Under the pieces are notes generated by a model, which worked only from the letters and a program-made list of their open reading frames with translations, did no database searches and was not told the DNA's origin. A DNA stretch of 64,000 bases, from positions 1 to 64,000 of the forward strand of contig NZ_QEIG01000010.1 of assembly GCF_014324365.1 (NCBI RefSeq). Direction: 5' to 3'. This document shows, in pieces, positions 50,789 to 59,621 of this stretch. How positions within the stretch are numbered: position 1 is the stretch's first letter; every line of letters begins with the position of its first letter. Made by a program: the position numbers and the translations under genes. The stretch is from Algoriphagus sp. AK58. Its GTDB lineage: Bacteria; Bacteroidota; Bacteroidia; Cytophagales; Cyclobacteriaceae.

Positions 50789-51495
50789 TGAATTCCATCG
50801 AAGTCTGCTTCAGTCCCGAACTAATTCATCTCCATGAAGTAGAAGGCAAAATTGTGGTTGTGGTCGATATTTTTCGGGCCACATCCACAATGGTTGCCGC
50901 CTTGGCAAGTGGAGTCACAGAGATCCTTCCTTTTGCAGATTTGGAGGCTTGTCGCGCCATGCAGGCGGAGGGCTTCTTGATCGGTGGTGAAAGAAACGGG
51001 TTGACCGCGCCAGGATTCGAAATGGGAAACTCACCCGTTGCTTACCTTTCTGGAGGATACGAAGGCAGGAGGTTAGCTATGACTACAACCAACGGGACCC
51101 AAGCCATCGAAAAATCCAAAGGAGCAGCGGAGATTCTCATCGGAGCTTTTCCCAACCTTCAGGCAACAGTCTCTTACATCCAAGCACAGAGATTGGACGT
51201 TTTGGTTCACTGTGCGGGATGGAAAGGACGATTTAATCTGGAAGATTCACTTTATGCTGGCGCTTTGGTCAAATCCTTAGAATCCACACATCAAGCAGAT
51301 GAAGACGGTGCTTTGGCAATGAAGTCACTTTTTGAGCGGGAAGGACATCAGTTGAAAAGTTACCTTTCCAAGGCTTCTCATGCCAAACGACTTCAAAATC
51401 ACGGAATCGAATCAGATATCGATTTTTGTCTGACCTTGGATTTGTACCAAGAAGTGATAAAAGTGGATGATCGGGGTTACTTGGTTCGGATTTGA
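50788..51495 (+). CDS. comB: ComB family 2-phosphosulfolactate phosphatase
   Basis: 235 residues. VVVDIFRATSTMVAALASGVTEILPFADLEACRAM, IGGERNGLTAPGFEMGNSPVAYL, LAMTTTNGTQAIEKSKGA (metal/phosphate site T-T-N-G-T) and VHCAGWKGRFNLEDSLYAGALV are ComB motifs. In archaea the enzyme dephosphorylates 2-phosphosulfolactate on the way to coenzyme M. In Bacteroidota the homologue's substrate is not settled. Some members make sulfonolipids, so a sulfonate role is possible but speculative. Co-transcribed with gcvT. Confidence 0.9.
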   Translation: MNSIEVCFSPELIHLHEVEGKIVVVVDIFRATSTMVAALASGVTEILPFADLEACRAMQAEGFLIGGERNGLTAPGFEMGNSPVAYLSGGYEGRRLAMTTTNGTQAIEKSKGAAEILIGAFPNLQATVSYIQAQRLDVLVHCAGWKGRFNLEDSLYAGALVKSLESTHQADEDGALAMKSLFEREGHQLKSYLSKASHAKRLQNHGIESDIDFCLTLDLYQEVIKVDDRGYLVRI

Positions 51496-51604
51496 TATCA
51501 ACAGTAATTTTTCAATTCCTATTCATTTTCCCTTAGCCAGACTTTGAAAATGAATTTTGGCCTCCGCCATTTTTTCCCGTATTTCAACAGGAAATCCCTC
51601 TTTC

Positions 51605-53161
51605 ATGAAAAATCTATACGTTTTCGCTCTTCTTTTCTTAGCTCTTTTCTCCTGTTCTGAAAAAGAAAAACCACTTCCCCGTATCGCGATTGCAGGAATT
51701 GCGATCGAGTCGAGTACTTTTTCACCGGCTGTGACCGAGGAAGCAGCATTCAAATCTAGAGTGGGAGAGGAGGTATTTACCTATTATCCATTTATGGAAA
51801 AAGATTCCTCTACCCTTGCCCGCGCACAGTGGTTTCCGACCCTTCGAGGCCATGCGATTCCCGGAGGGATAGTGAGCAAGGAGGCGTATGAATCACTATT
51901 GGGTAAAACGCTGGACATGCTCAAGCAAAACCTGCCTTACGATGGTCTGTTTCTCGACATCCACGGCGCGATGAGTGTGGTCGGTTTGGATGATCCTGAG
52001 GGAGATATGATTGCTCGAATTCGGGAAGTGGTCGGTCCTGAGACGATCATTTCCACGTCCATGGATTTGCATGGGAACGTATCAGAGCGGCTGGCAGGAC
52101 ATTCTGACCTGATTACCTGCTATCGAATGGCTCCTCATGAAGATGCGATCGAATCCAAAAAGCGGGCTTTGGTCAATCTTTTGGATCGAATCGAAAGTGG
52201 AAAAGGCAAGCCGAAATACAAGGCTTGGATTCCTGTGCCGATTTTGCTTCCCGGTGAAAAGACCAGTACCCGTATCGAACCGGGAAAGGGACTGTATGCT
52301 AAAGTGGATCCGGAAACCAAAAAAGAAGGTGTGATCGATGCAGCGATCTGGATTGGCTATGCCTGGGCTGACGAACCCCGAAATCATGCCGTGGTGATGG
52401 TCACAGGAGATGATGAAAAGCAGGTGAAAGAGAGTGCCGAATACCTCGCAAAAAGCTTCTGGGATGTCAGAAATCAATTTGAATTTGTAGCCCCTGTGGC
52501 CTATTTGGATGAAAGCGTGGAAATGGCGCTGAAAAGCGGGAAGAGGCCTTTTGTGATCTCGGACATGGGTGACAATCCTACTGCCGGTGGTGCGGGTGAC
52601 GTGACTTGGACGCTGACCGAACTTCTGAAAAGGCCTGAATTCAAATCCGAAACAGGCCCTGAGTTGATTTATGCTTCGATCCCTGGACCGGATTTGGTAG
52701 CGAAAGCAAAAACTGCGGGAATCGGAAATAGGGTAGAAGGTCTCGCCGGTGCAATGGTGGATAACCGTTTTGCTCCTCCTGTGCTGCTGAAAGGAAAAGT
52801 CTTGGCTATCAAAGAAGGAGACCAAGATGCCAAGACGGAGGTAGTCGTGCAAGTGGGTTCGCTGAAGATCATCGTGACCGAAAAGCGGAAACCTTACCAT
52901 TACGTGAAGGATTTTACCGAACTGGGACTTGATCCTGCTAAAACAGATGTCTTGGTGGTGAAGATCGGTTACTTGGTGCCCGAACTTTATGACCTCCGTG
53001 GAGATTGGATTATGGCCTTGACCCCGGGAGGAGTAGATCAGGATTTGGAAAGACTGGGCTATAAGCGGATCAAGCGACCGATGTTTCCCTTGGATAAAGA
53101 TATGCCCGAACCTGATTTAAGTATGCGATGGATACCGAGTTCAAGTGATTTTAAAGATTGA
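51605..53161 (+). CDS. M81 family (MlrC-like) metallopeptidase with lipoprotein signal
   Basis: About 518 residues from ATG 51605. The signal MKNLYVFALLFLALFSCSEKEK has a lipobox (L-F-S-C). The MlrC core shows RIAIAGIAIESSTFSPA, GLFLDIHGAMSVVGLDDPEGDMIARIREVVGP, STSMDLHGNVSERLAGHSDLITCYRMAPHEDAIESKKRAL (likely metal ligands) and the MlrC C-domain DMGDNPTAGGAGDVTWTLTELLKRP. MlrC was named for microcystin degradation, but this distant homologue is more likely a general peptide or racemase-like hydrolase. Envelope localisation is unusual for the family's best-known member. Confidence 0.86.
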   Translation: MKNLYVFALLFLALFSCSEKEKPLPRIAIAGIAIESSTFSPAVTEEAAFKSRVGEEVFTYYPFMEKDSSTLARAQWFPTLRGHAIPGGIVSKEAYESLLGKTLDMLKQNLPYDGLFLDIHGAMSVVGLDDPEGDMIARIREVVGPETIISTSMDLHGNVSERLAGHSDLITCYRMAPHEDAIESKKRALVNLLDRIESGKGKPKYKAWIPVPILLPGEKTSTRIEPGKGLYAKVDPETKKEGVIDAAIWIGYAWADEPRNHAVVMVTGDDEKQVKESAEYLAKSFWDVRNQFEFVAPVAYLDESVEMALKSGKRPFVISDMGDNPTAGGAGDVTWTLTELLKRPEFKSETGPELIYASIPGPDLVAKAKTAGIGNRVEGLAGAMVDNRFAPPVLLKGKVLAIKEGDQDAKTEVVVQVGSLKIIVTEKRKPYHYVKDFTELGLDPAKTDVLVVKIGYLVPELYDLRGDWIMALTPGGVDQDLERLGYKRIKRPMFPLDKDMPEPDLSMRWIPSSSDFKD

Positions 53162-53167
53162 AAAATG

Positions 53168-53204
53168 AAAGCCTGAGATCACACGTTTCTAGGCTTTTTT
53201 TTCT
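53168..53204 (+). terminator. Terminator of the M81 gene
   Basis: AAAGCCT pairs with AGGCTTT, loop of 16, followed by a run of T (TTTTT). It begins 7 nt after the stop codon. Confidence 0.75.
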
Positions 53205-53314
53205 GATCTATTTGGAGTATTTCCCGCAGAAAAAGTCATAGATTTTCACAGATTTTTATTTTCTGAAATATGTTGTGTTTGTTTCATTTATCAGAATTCT
53301 GATGCTTGGTTCAA

Positions 53315-53343
53315 ACCTTCGAGGTTTTGAAAACCTAAAAGGT
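53315..53343. repeat. 29-bp dispersed palindrome, copy 2
   Basis: ACCTTCGAGGTTTTG then AAAACCTAAAAGGT, the same half-sites as at 14015 and 62298 with three changes in one arm. The flanks contain CGCAGAAAAAGTCATAG and ATCATCGGTCATCGGACAT words, with no gene between 53205 and 53409. Confidence 0.65.
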
Positions 53344-53409
53344 TTCTTCCAAAATCCAACACTTTCGGTGAGCTTGTCGAATCATCGGTCATCGGACATT
53401 TGACTTCGG

Positions 53410-53748
53410 TCATCTTAGCTTCTCATTATTCTTATGCCGATCCAGATCCCGGATGTTCTTTTTCTCAAAGTTTTTTTCCAAAGCTTTGGTCAAATCAACT
53501 CCGGTTTGATTGGCCAGGCAAATCAACACCCACAGTACATCGGCCATTTCATCTCCGAGGTCTTTCCCTTTGTCTGATTCTTTGAAGGACTGTTCTCCGT
53601 AGGTTCGCGACATTATTCGGGCTAGTTCACCGACCTCCTCCATGAGAATGGTCATATTGGTGAGTTCGTTGAAATAACGTACGCCAACGGTTTTGATCCA
53701 TTGATCCACGAGTTCTTGGGCTTGTGATAGTGTAATTTCCTTTTTCAT
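53410..53748 (-). CDS. MazG-like nucleotide pyrophosphohydrolase
   Basis: About 112 residues from ATG 53748. ELTNMTILMEEVGELARIMSRTYGEQ (E-E-x-x-E) is followed by GKDLGDEMADVLWVLICLANQTGVDLTKALEKNFEKKNIRD (D-E-x-x-D), giving the metal-binding acidic residues of all-alpha NTP pyrophosphatases. The acidic motif order fits the small MazG-like/dUTPase-related class. It likely removes non-canonical nucleotides. Monocistronic. Confidence 0.9.
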   Translation of the reverse strand: MKKEITLSQAQELVDQWIKTVGVRYFNELTNMTILMEEVGELARIMSRTYGEQSFKESDKGKDLGDEMADVLWVLICLANQTGVDLTKALEKNFEKKNIRDLDRHKNNEKLR

Positions 53749-53907
53749 TTCTTTAGTCTTGCAAAAGTTGAAAGTAGAAAATGTGTAGGGAAACAAAAAT
53801 TATACAGACTTCCCCATTTTGAGAAAAGTTTGAATAGAGTGAAATCGGACTGAGAATAAACTAATCTAACATGGGCTAAAATCTTCAGCTATTTATTTTT
53901 TAAACGA

Positions 53908-54477
53908 TCATTTATGTTTTACGGGTAGCTTCATGAATATAAAGCTGACTGCCTTTTTCAAGTCTTCTTCAAGATTGGTTTCAAAACCAAGTTCCTCTTC
54001 TGCCCATCCTTTCCAAATTAATTTTCCTGTTTTGGGTTCGTACATTTCTATAGTCAGAATTCCCTCTTGGTAATTTTGCTGGGTGATTTGGCCTCCTGAG
54101 ACCGGTACTGCTCCTCCGACATAGTATCCTGGTCCACCAAAGCCTATTCCAACGCTGACAGTAGGGGATTGGTTGTAGGAAACTCTGTTTTCTATTTGTG
54201 TGTCAAATTGAAATACTGCATCCGGATTTTCCACGTCCAATACGAAACCTTTTTTCAGCAGTTCTTCATTGGCCAGATCTAGAATGTAGCGCGCATAAAG
54301 TTTTTGACCCTGTTTATTTTCATCCACGAAGTGATCCAAATTTACCCAGGCATAGGTTTTATATTGTTTTAAATCCACTCCTTTGGGCTTATATGAATAC
54401 GTATGGATCATGGTCGAACAGGAGCATGAGATCCAGGTAATAAATGCTACAGAAATCGAAAGGATAATATTTTTCAT
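53908..54477 (-). CDS. DUF4136 domain lipoprotein
   Basis: 189 residues. The signal ends WISCSCSTM (lipobox I-S-C). The DUF4136 pattern is YKPKGVDLKQYKTYAWVNLDHF, LYARYILDLANEELLKKGFVLDVENPDAVFQFDTQIENRVSYN, a Gly-rich strand GGPGYYVGGAVPVSGGQ and GILTIEMYEPKTGKLIWKGWAEEEL. Envelope lipoprotein of unknown role. It forms a cluster with the barrel protein at 54549 and another DUF4136 protein at 55158, all in the same direction. Confidence 0.9.
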   Translation of the reverse strand: MKNIILSISVAFITWISCSCSTMIHTYSYKPKGVDLKQYKTYAWVNLDHFVDENKQGQKLYARYILDLANEELLKKGFVLDVENPDAVFQFDTQIENRVSYNQSPTVSVGIGFGGPGYYVGGAVPVSGGQITQQNYQEGILTIEMYEPKTGKLIWKGWAEEELGFETNLEEDLKKAVSFIFMKLPVKHK

Positions 54478-54492
54478 ATTAGGTAGAGGAAT

Positions 54493-54528
54493 AAAAAAAC
54501 AGAGGATGATCAGTGATCAACCTCTGTT
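54493..54528 (-). terminator. Terminator after the barrel-protein gene
   Basis: On the minus strand AACAGAGG pairs with CCTCTGTT (54498-54505 with 54521-54528), then TTTTTTT. The loop holds TGATCACTGATCA. It separates the DUF4136 gene at 53908 from the two genes upstream. Confidence 0.85.
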
Positions 54529-54548
54529 CAATTTATAGTTTAATTCAA

Positions 54549-55145
54549 TTAATTGCCCATAAACACATACCCAATGTTAATGGATAAGTAGGATTGTGTG
54601 GCATCAAAATCACCTGAAGCCAAACCCATATTGTATTTGAGAGCAAGGTTAAGACCAGCGTACCTGTTAACAGAGTACATAAATCCGACCTGAGGGGTAA
54701 AGGCAAAACTCCAAGCATCTTGAGTAAACCTATAAATTCCAAAGTCTGTGGCTCTTTCAGTATAAATGGTTCCCACTCCCAACCCAAGGTAGGGATTCAA
54801 ATCTTCTCCAGGTTTTAAGAAATAATCAGCAGCAACCATGAGAGGAAGGCTATTTACATAGCGATACTGCTTTCCTGAAAGAGATCTATTGTCAATGGTG
54901 TAGGTGTCGTAAGGTTTCTCTTCGTAGAAAACATTCCATCCGGTGTAAAACCCAACTCCTAAATTAGGTTGAACCATTTTACGATAGTCTAAGGTAAACC
55001 CTCTGCCACTGAAATTGGAGGTATAGTCTCCCAGATCACCGGTGGCCAATCCCATGGAATAGGAAACAGTGGTATAGCTTTGGGCAAAAGAATTACCTAT
55101 GAAAGCCATCACCAGAAATGCGGATATAATCAATAACTTTTTCAT
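54549..55145 (-). CDS. Small outer-membrane beta-barrel protein
   Basis: 198 residues with signal peptide MKKLLIISAFLVMAFIGNSFAQ. Alternating aromatic and hydrophobic strands span the rest (SMGLATGDLGDYTSNFSGRGFTLDYRKMVQPNLGVGFYTGWNVFYEEK, LPLMVAADYFLKPGEDLNPYLGLGVGTIYTER, FTPQVGFMYSVNRYAGLNLALKYNMG) and end in a C-terminal strand SYLSINIGYVF. An eight-stranded OmpA/OmpW-like barrel of unknown function. Twelve nt after the DUF4136 gene at 55158. Confidence 0.87.
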   Translation of the reverse strand: MKKLLIISAFLVMAFIGNSFAQSYTTVSYSMGLATGDLGDYTSNFSGRGFTLDYRKMVQPNLGVGFYTGWNVFYEEKPYDTYTIDNRSLSGKQYRYVNSLPLMVAADYFLKPGEDLNPYLGLGVGTIYTERATDFGIYRFTQDAWSFAFTPQVGFMYSVNRYAGLNLALKYNMGLASGDFDATQSYLSINIGYVFMGN

Positions 55146-55157
55146 CTCAGAGAAGAA

Positions 55158-55778
55158 TTAATTGGTTTTCAAATAAGGGGATTGAGTAAATGCTTGATCG
55201 ATGGCTCTCGTCACACGGGATACGTCACCCGCACCTGATGCCAGACCATTTCCCACCATCAACCAGGCTATTTCCGATTTGCCAACCGCATTATTTACAT
55301 TAGGATCACTCATAGTAATAATTACAGTTCCGGTAGTATAGGCAGAAACCGAATAATACGGTGGATAATACCACCCCCATCCTGGATACCATCCTCCGTA
55401 CCACCAGTCATACCAATAACTGTAAAATACAGTTGTATTTTTAGTAGCAGCAGGGGTGACCACTACGTTTGGCTTTTGGCTGAGGGTTACTTTTGTCCAC
55501 CCATAGTTGGAAAGGTTGGTTTCGATAGATTGAAGAATGGGTTTTGCAAAAGAATCCTTCATGTACACCCAAGTGGTGTCCCCATTGTCGATTTTTACAT
55601 CGATGACAATTTTATCCGGTAAGGAATAGGTCTGTCTGGAATTAAAATCAAATTCGACATCATGCTGGGTAAAAACTACATCCGTGTCCTCATAATAATC
55701 CATTCCATCGGGATAACAACCCCACAAAGTCAGGCCTGCTGCTACACCCAACAGTAACCTAGAAAATAAGATTTTCAT
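55158..55778 (-). CDS. DUF4136 domain lipoprotein with an aromatic-rich insert
   Basis: 206 residues. The signal ends LTLWGCYPDG (lipobox L-W-G-C). The core has DVEFDFNSRQTYSLPDKI, PILQSIETNLSNYGWTKVTLSQKPNVVVTPAATKN and a striking insert YSYWYDWWYGGWYPGWGWYYPPYY, then GTVIITMSDPNVNNAVGKSEIAWLMVGNGLASG. The Tyr/Trp/Gly-rich insert is usual in this DUF4136 subgroup. Probably envelope-located. First gene of the envelope set ending at 54549. Confidence 0.88.
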   Translation of the reverse strand: MKILFSRLLLGVAAGLTLWGCYPDGMDYYEDTDVVFTQHDVEFDFNSRQTYSLPDKIVIDVKIDNGDTTWVYMKDSFAKPILQSIETNLSNYGWTKVTLSQKPNVVVTPAATKNTTVFYSYWYDWWYGGWYPGWGWYYPPYYSVSAYTTGTVIITMSDPNVNNAVGKSEIAWLMVGNGLASGAGDVSRVTRAIDQAFTQSPYLKTN

Positions 55779-56042
55779 TGTTGATAAGTTTTGTTTTAAA
55801 TAATGGTTTTTGGTTTTTGTCCGGGGTAAAAGTATGAAGTGAGTAGGTCCAATTGCCTGACTAAAATCATATCAATGGTCAGAATGCATTTGAACAACTT
55901 TTCTATTCTTATTAAATATTTGTTTCAACCAATTGATAATCAGATGATAAAATCCAAATTTTTGACTTTTGGGTTTTAGACGATATCGTTGATTGTTGTT
56001 TGTTTTTAAATACCTTTCTCACCTAATTCGGAAAACGAGACG

Positions 56043-56420
56043 ATGATGAATGCCAAGCCAGAAACCGTAGAAGAGTATTTAAGTTGGTTTTCAGGACCGC
56101 AAAGAGAGCAACTTGAATTAATTAGAAAGGTATTGAGAGAAGCTATACCAGATGCAAAAGAGGTAATCAGCTACCATATGCCGGCCTTCAAAACTACCGA
56201 GGTCTTGGTCTACTATGCTGCCGCAAAAAGTCATTTGGGCTATTATCCAACTAACTCAGGCGTAGAGGAATTCAAAAAAGAATTGGCCGAGTATGTGACC
56301 TCCAAAGGTGCGATCCAGTTTCCATACGATCGGGAATTACCTCTCGATCTGATCGCTCAGATTGCTCAGTTTAGGGCCGAGGAGGCGAAGTTTAGAGCCA
56401 CATTGAAAAAGAAGCGCTAA
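56043..56420 (+). CDS. DUF1801/YdhG-like protein
   Basis: 125 residues. TVEEYLSWFSGPQREQLELIRKVLREAIPDAKEVISYHMPAFKTTEVLVYYAAAKSHLGYYPTNSGVEEFKKELAEY and GAIQFPYDRELPLDLIAQIAQFRAEE show the DUF1801 layout (L-x-x-I-R-x-x-I...P-x-A-x-E-x-x-x-Y-x-M-P-x-F). The fold is similar to frataxin-like iron chaperones, as claimed for YdhG, but function here is not known. The 264 nt before it contain no gene. It overlaps the convergent aminotransferase by four bases. Confidence 0.88.
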   Translation: MMNAKPETVEEYLSWFSGPQREQLELIRKVLREAIPDAKEVISYHMPAFKTTEVLVYYAAAKSHLGYYPTNSGVEEFKKELAEYVTSKGAIQFPYDRELPLDLIAQIAQFRAEEAKFRATLKKKR

Positions 56421-57685
56421 GCCAATATTCGACCTAACTCTTTCAAAAAAGCATCCAATTCCGCCTTGGAGTTATATACGTGTGTGGATACCCTGACGGC
56501 ATTTACCTTTCCTTCATGAACCAAACGGATTCGGAAGCCAGCCTTTCCCAATTCAGCTCCGCAGGCATTGAAGTCCATGTTTTTTGTTCTAAATGAGACA
56601 ATTGAAATACGTGATTCCTCCTCCAATGGCGTCAGGATTTCTATTTTTGAACCAAGTTTAACAAGCCCATCAAAAAGATATTGATTGAGTTCCTTTACTC
56701 TTGATTGTACTTGTTGCTTCCCGATTTGGTTGTGAAAGTCAGCGGCAGCTACCATACCGACTGCAAGGGATTTACTTTGGGTTCCATAGTCAAACCGGCG
56801 GGCTGATGGGACATATCCCTTGAATTCAGGAGGGTTTGCCGTCATATCCCAACCGATGTCTGAGTGTCCTCCGATCATGACAGCTTTAAGCTTTTCTAAA
56901 GATTCTTCTCTTATGAAGAGAAAAGCCGTGCCGCTCGGCCCAAGCATCCACTTATGAAAGCACCCCGCATAGAAATCACAGCCCAAGTCATAGAGATCCA
57001 GATCAAAGGTTCCTGCACCATGCGCTCCATCGATTGCGGTCAAAATCCCCTTTTTCCTGGCTATTTCACAGATTTCTTTGATGGGAAAAACCAAGCCTGT
57101 GGTGCAGGTGACATGGGGAATGGCTATCACCTTGGTTCGTGGATTAATTAGTTTTTGAATTTCAGTCAGGTTTTCTGCTTGAGTGGATTTGGGTTCAAAG
57201 GTTCGAAGTACGATGCCATCCAATTTAGCCCGGTTGAGCCAAGGAAGGGCATTTCCTGCATGTTCGTGCGTGGTCAGAATCACTTCATCCCCGGACTTCA
57301 TAGGCACACCCCAAGCCATGATGTTGATTCCTTCCGTGGTGTTGTGGGTGATGGAAAACTCGGTAGGTTTAATTCGAAAAAATTCAGCCAGTTTTACCCG
57401 TTCCTGATCGGAATTGCCATATTCTCCCGAGGTATTAATCTGCAGATTGCTCGCTTCCATGGCTTGGAGAACAGAAAAAGGAGCAGGGCCAAAGGTGCCA
57501 TTATTCAGATAGACCCGATCTGTGGTCAGGGGAAATTGACTCCTCAGTTCAGTCCAAAAATCTTCTCCCTGAAGGTCGGAGGATGGAAAAGTAGAGATGG
57601 ACCTTGAAGGAAAATCAAAGCCGGAAATTGCCGGTAGGGCCATTCCCAAACCAAGCTGCTGAATAAAGGATCTTCTACTGTTCAT
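56417..57685 (-). CDS. Tat-exported class V aminotransferase-like protein (isopenicillin N epimerase type)
   Basis: 422 residues. The N-terminus NSRRSFIQQLGLGMALPAISG is a twin-arginine signal (S-R-R-x-F-I). The fold I PLP domain has LNNGTFGPAPFSVLQAM, NTTEGINIMAWGVPMKSGDEVILTTHEHAGNALPW, IPHVTCTTGLVFPIKEICEIARKKGILTAIDGAHGAGTFDLDLYDLGCDFYAGCFHKWMLGPSGTAFLF (Asp of D-G-A-H, PLP Lys in FHKW) and RRFDYGTQS. Export of a cofactor enzyme by Tat is consistent. Relatives include isopenicillin N epimerase and cysteine desulfurase. Substrate unknown. Confidence 0.87.
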   Translation of the reverse strand: MNSRRSFIQQLGLGMALPAISGFDFPSRSISTFPSSDLQGEDFWTELRSQFPLTTDRVYLNNGTFGPAPFSVLQAMEASNLQINTSGEYGNSDQERVKLAEFFRIKPTEFSITHNTTEGINIMAWGVPMKSGDEVILTTHEHAGNALPWLNRAKLDGIVLRTFEPKSTQAENLTEIQKLINPRTKVIAIPHVTCTTGLVFPIKEICEIARKKGILTAIDGAHGAGTFDLDLYDLGCDFYAGCFHKWMLGPSGTAFLFIREESLEKLKAVMIGGHSDIGWDMTANPPEFKGYVPSARRFDYGTQSKSLAVGMVAAADFHNQIGKQQVQSRVKELNQYLFDGLVKLGSKIEILTPLEEESRISIVSFRTKNMDFNACGAELGKAGFRIRLVHEGKVNAVRVSTHVYNSKAELDAFLKELGRILA

Positions 57686-57764
57686 AGTTGCGAGTCGATT
57701 TTAGAAAAATAAGAAAGCAAATTTTTAATACTATCCCGCTTGTCAAAATTAAAGCCTGGGTGAC

Positions 57765-59240
57765 TCAACTTAGATTAAAAATCTTATCCACTTTCTCCGG
57801 AATATCCTCCTGATAGTGACTTACATAGATGAGTGTAATCGGGGTGAGCTCGAGGATTTTCTGAACCGTTTCCCGAAAAATCACCCGCTGTCGTTCATCC
57901 ATTCCTTGAGAGGCTTCGTCCAAAATCAACAACTTGGGTGCTTTGATCAGGGCTCTTGCAAGCAAGGTCCAGCGCTGTTGCTCCAAAGGAACCCGTTGTA
58001 TGGGTTGGTTGGCAAAAGTCTCCAATTGAAAAAGCTGAAGCCATTGATCAGCTTTTGACTCTTGTTCAGCAGTGGTTTTTTTGAACAAACCCATGGTATC
58101 AAAAAAACCGGAAAGAATCACTTTTCGCACGGTTTGATTGATTGGGAAAAAGCGAACCAGTTCAGGTGCTACAAATCCAATGGGTCGTTTTACATCCCAA
58201 ATGCTTTCCCCTGTTCCTCGCTTCCGATTAAAAAGCCAGAAATTCTGGGAATAGGCTTGGGGATTTTCTCCAATCAAGAGGCTGATTAAAGTCGATTTTC
58301 CGGAGCCGTTTTTTCCTTTCAGTTGCCACCGTTCACCTGCATTTACCTGCCAGTTGAGGCGGTCAAGAATTGTCCTTTCCCCATATCGGATGCTCACATT
58401 ATCGAGGCGAATTACCTCATTTTCTGCTTCAGGAAATCCCGTTAAAAGCTCTTTGAGAGGTTCAATTTTCCAAGGTAAATCCGTGAATTGACTTTTGTTC
58501 AAAGTGTAATTTTCCCTATCCCAAACCTGAATTTTTCCTTCGGATTTTAGCATTCCTATGTGGGTTATTCCCTCTGGAATTTCAGCCAAAGAGGTGGTAA
58601 TGAGGACATGAATTCCTTCCGAAATAATAGCCTCAAGAAAGTCTCCAAAGGCCGCCCTACTTTCCTGATCGAGGCCTGTCATGGGCTGATCCATGAGGTA
58701 GATTTTGGGCTGTCTAAGCAGTCCCAAAGCCAAGGCCAAACGTCTTGTTTCCCCATTGGAAAGTTTCAAAATCGATGAATCCAAAAGGGGAGTTAGTCGA
58801 AGCAAACCGGCTACTTTTTCGAGTGTCCAAGGTCCAGAAATAGTCGTGGAATTTTCCTCAAGATATTCCCTGACAGTGGCTGCCTCATCTGCTTCTGAAC
58901 TATTGAAACGTTGCTGAAAATAGAAGTTTTGGAGGTTGGATTTATTGCGGAATCGGTACTGTTGAGAGACATAAGCGATCAGATCCCGAAAGCTATGAAC
59001 GCTCCCTTCCTCTGTTTTTTGGGAGATGTAGTCGGTTGCAAAAGGCCTTAAAACTCTTCCTTTGGGTAAGTGAGTACTGCCTCTCAAGGTTTCCAAAAAA
59101 GCGGTTAATTCCCGACCTGAATCACCTGTTATAGCCCACTGTTGACCTTCTTTCCAATTGAAGTTAAGCTGGTCAAATGTGGCTTTTCCCAAGTAATTAA
59201 CTTGGGCATTTTCGATTTCGAGAAGAGTCTTTGATTCCAA
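57765..59240 (-). CDS. ModF/PhrA-like tandem ABC ATPase with asymmetric sites
   Basis: 491 residues with two ABC domains. In the first, the Walker A position reads AITGDSGRELTAFLETLRG without the lysine. LSNGETRRLALALGLLRQP and IYLMDQPMTGLD follow, with Gln for the catalytic Glu. The second has an intact Walker A (LKGKNGSGKSTLISLLIG) and LLILDEASQGMD, but VPLEQQRW instead of LSGGQ. Pairing would leave one canonical site (second Walker A with first signature) and one degenerate site. No membrane segment. ModF-like proteins are soluble ABC ATPases of uncertain role. Monocistronic. Confidence 0.88.
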   Translation of the reverse strand: MESKTLLEIENAQVNYLGKATFDQLNFNWKEGQQWAITGDSGRELTAFLETLRGSTHLPKGRVLRPFATDYISQKTEEGSVHSFRDLIAYVSQQYRFRNKSNLQNFYFQQRFNSSEADEAATVREYLEENSTTISGPWTLEKVAGLLRLTPLLDSSILKLSNGETRRLALALGLLRQPKIYLMDQPMTGLDQESRAAFGDFLEAIISEGIHVLITTSLAEIPEGITHIGMLKSEGKIQVWDRENYTLNKSQFTDLPWKIEPLKELLTGFPEAENEVIRLDNVSIRYGERTILDRLNWQVNAGERWQLKGKNGSGKSTLISLLIGENPQAYSQNFWLFNRKRGTGESIWDVKRPIGFVAPELVRFFPINQTVRKVILSGFFDTMGLFKKTTAEQESKADQWLQLFQLETFANQPIQRVPLEQQRWTLLARALIKAPKLLILDEASQGMDERQRVIFRETVQKILELTPITLIYVSHYQEDIPEKVDKIFNLS

Positions 59241-59621
59241 GTGTATGGGGATTGTGGTATTGGTCTAAAATACCTTTTTTGTCTATAGAATGAAAAATGC
59301 CCCCAAAAAGAAAACCGATCTCAACGTCAGTGCACCCCGGAAAAAAGTGGGACTGGTTATTGAATTTTGCTTCATTAAGACCACCATAAGACACTGAAAT
59401 CCTCATTACTCCATGCAGGGTGAATTCTTTCCACAATGGGGATTAAGATATTTTTTGACCAGATATGCTAAATCGGAAACTGTTTAAATAAATGAAGTCA
59501 AATTGATGAGAATCTGATTTTTATCATCTAAATGAATGATAGGAGTTGTTTTGTTCTCGGTAATAATGGTTGAAATTCATATTGAAAACCCTCAGACATA
59601 ATGGGTCTTTCATCTAACCTT
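59241..59621. other. Gene-free spacer before the barrel-protein gene
   Basis: About 380 nt between divergent genes. It is A/T-rich near 59455-59600 and shows no coding frame with family-like content, no palindrome and no strong promoter match. It probably holds the upstream regions of both flanking genes. Confidence 0.5.

Noticed and set aside
52082..52900. A 272-codon minus-strand frame
   Set aside because: Antisense to the M81 gene, whose motifs span the same bases.
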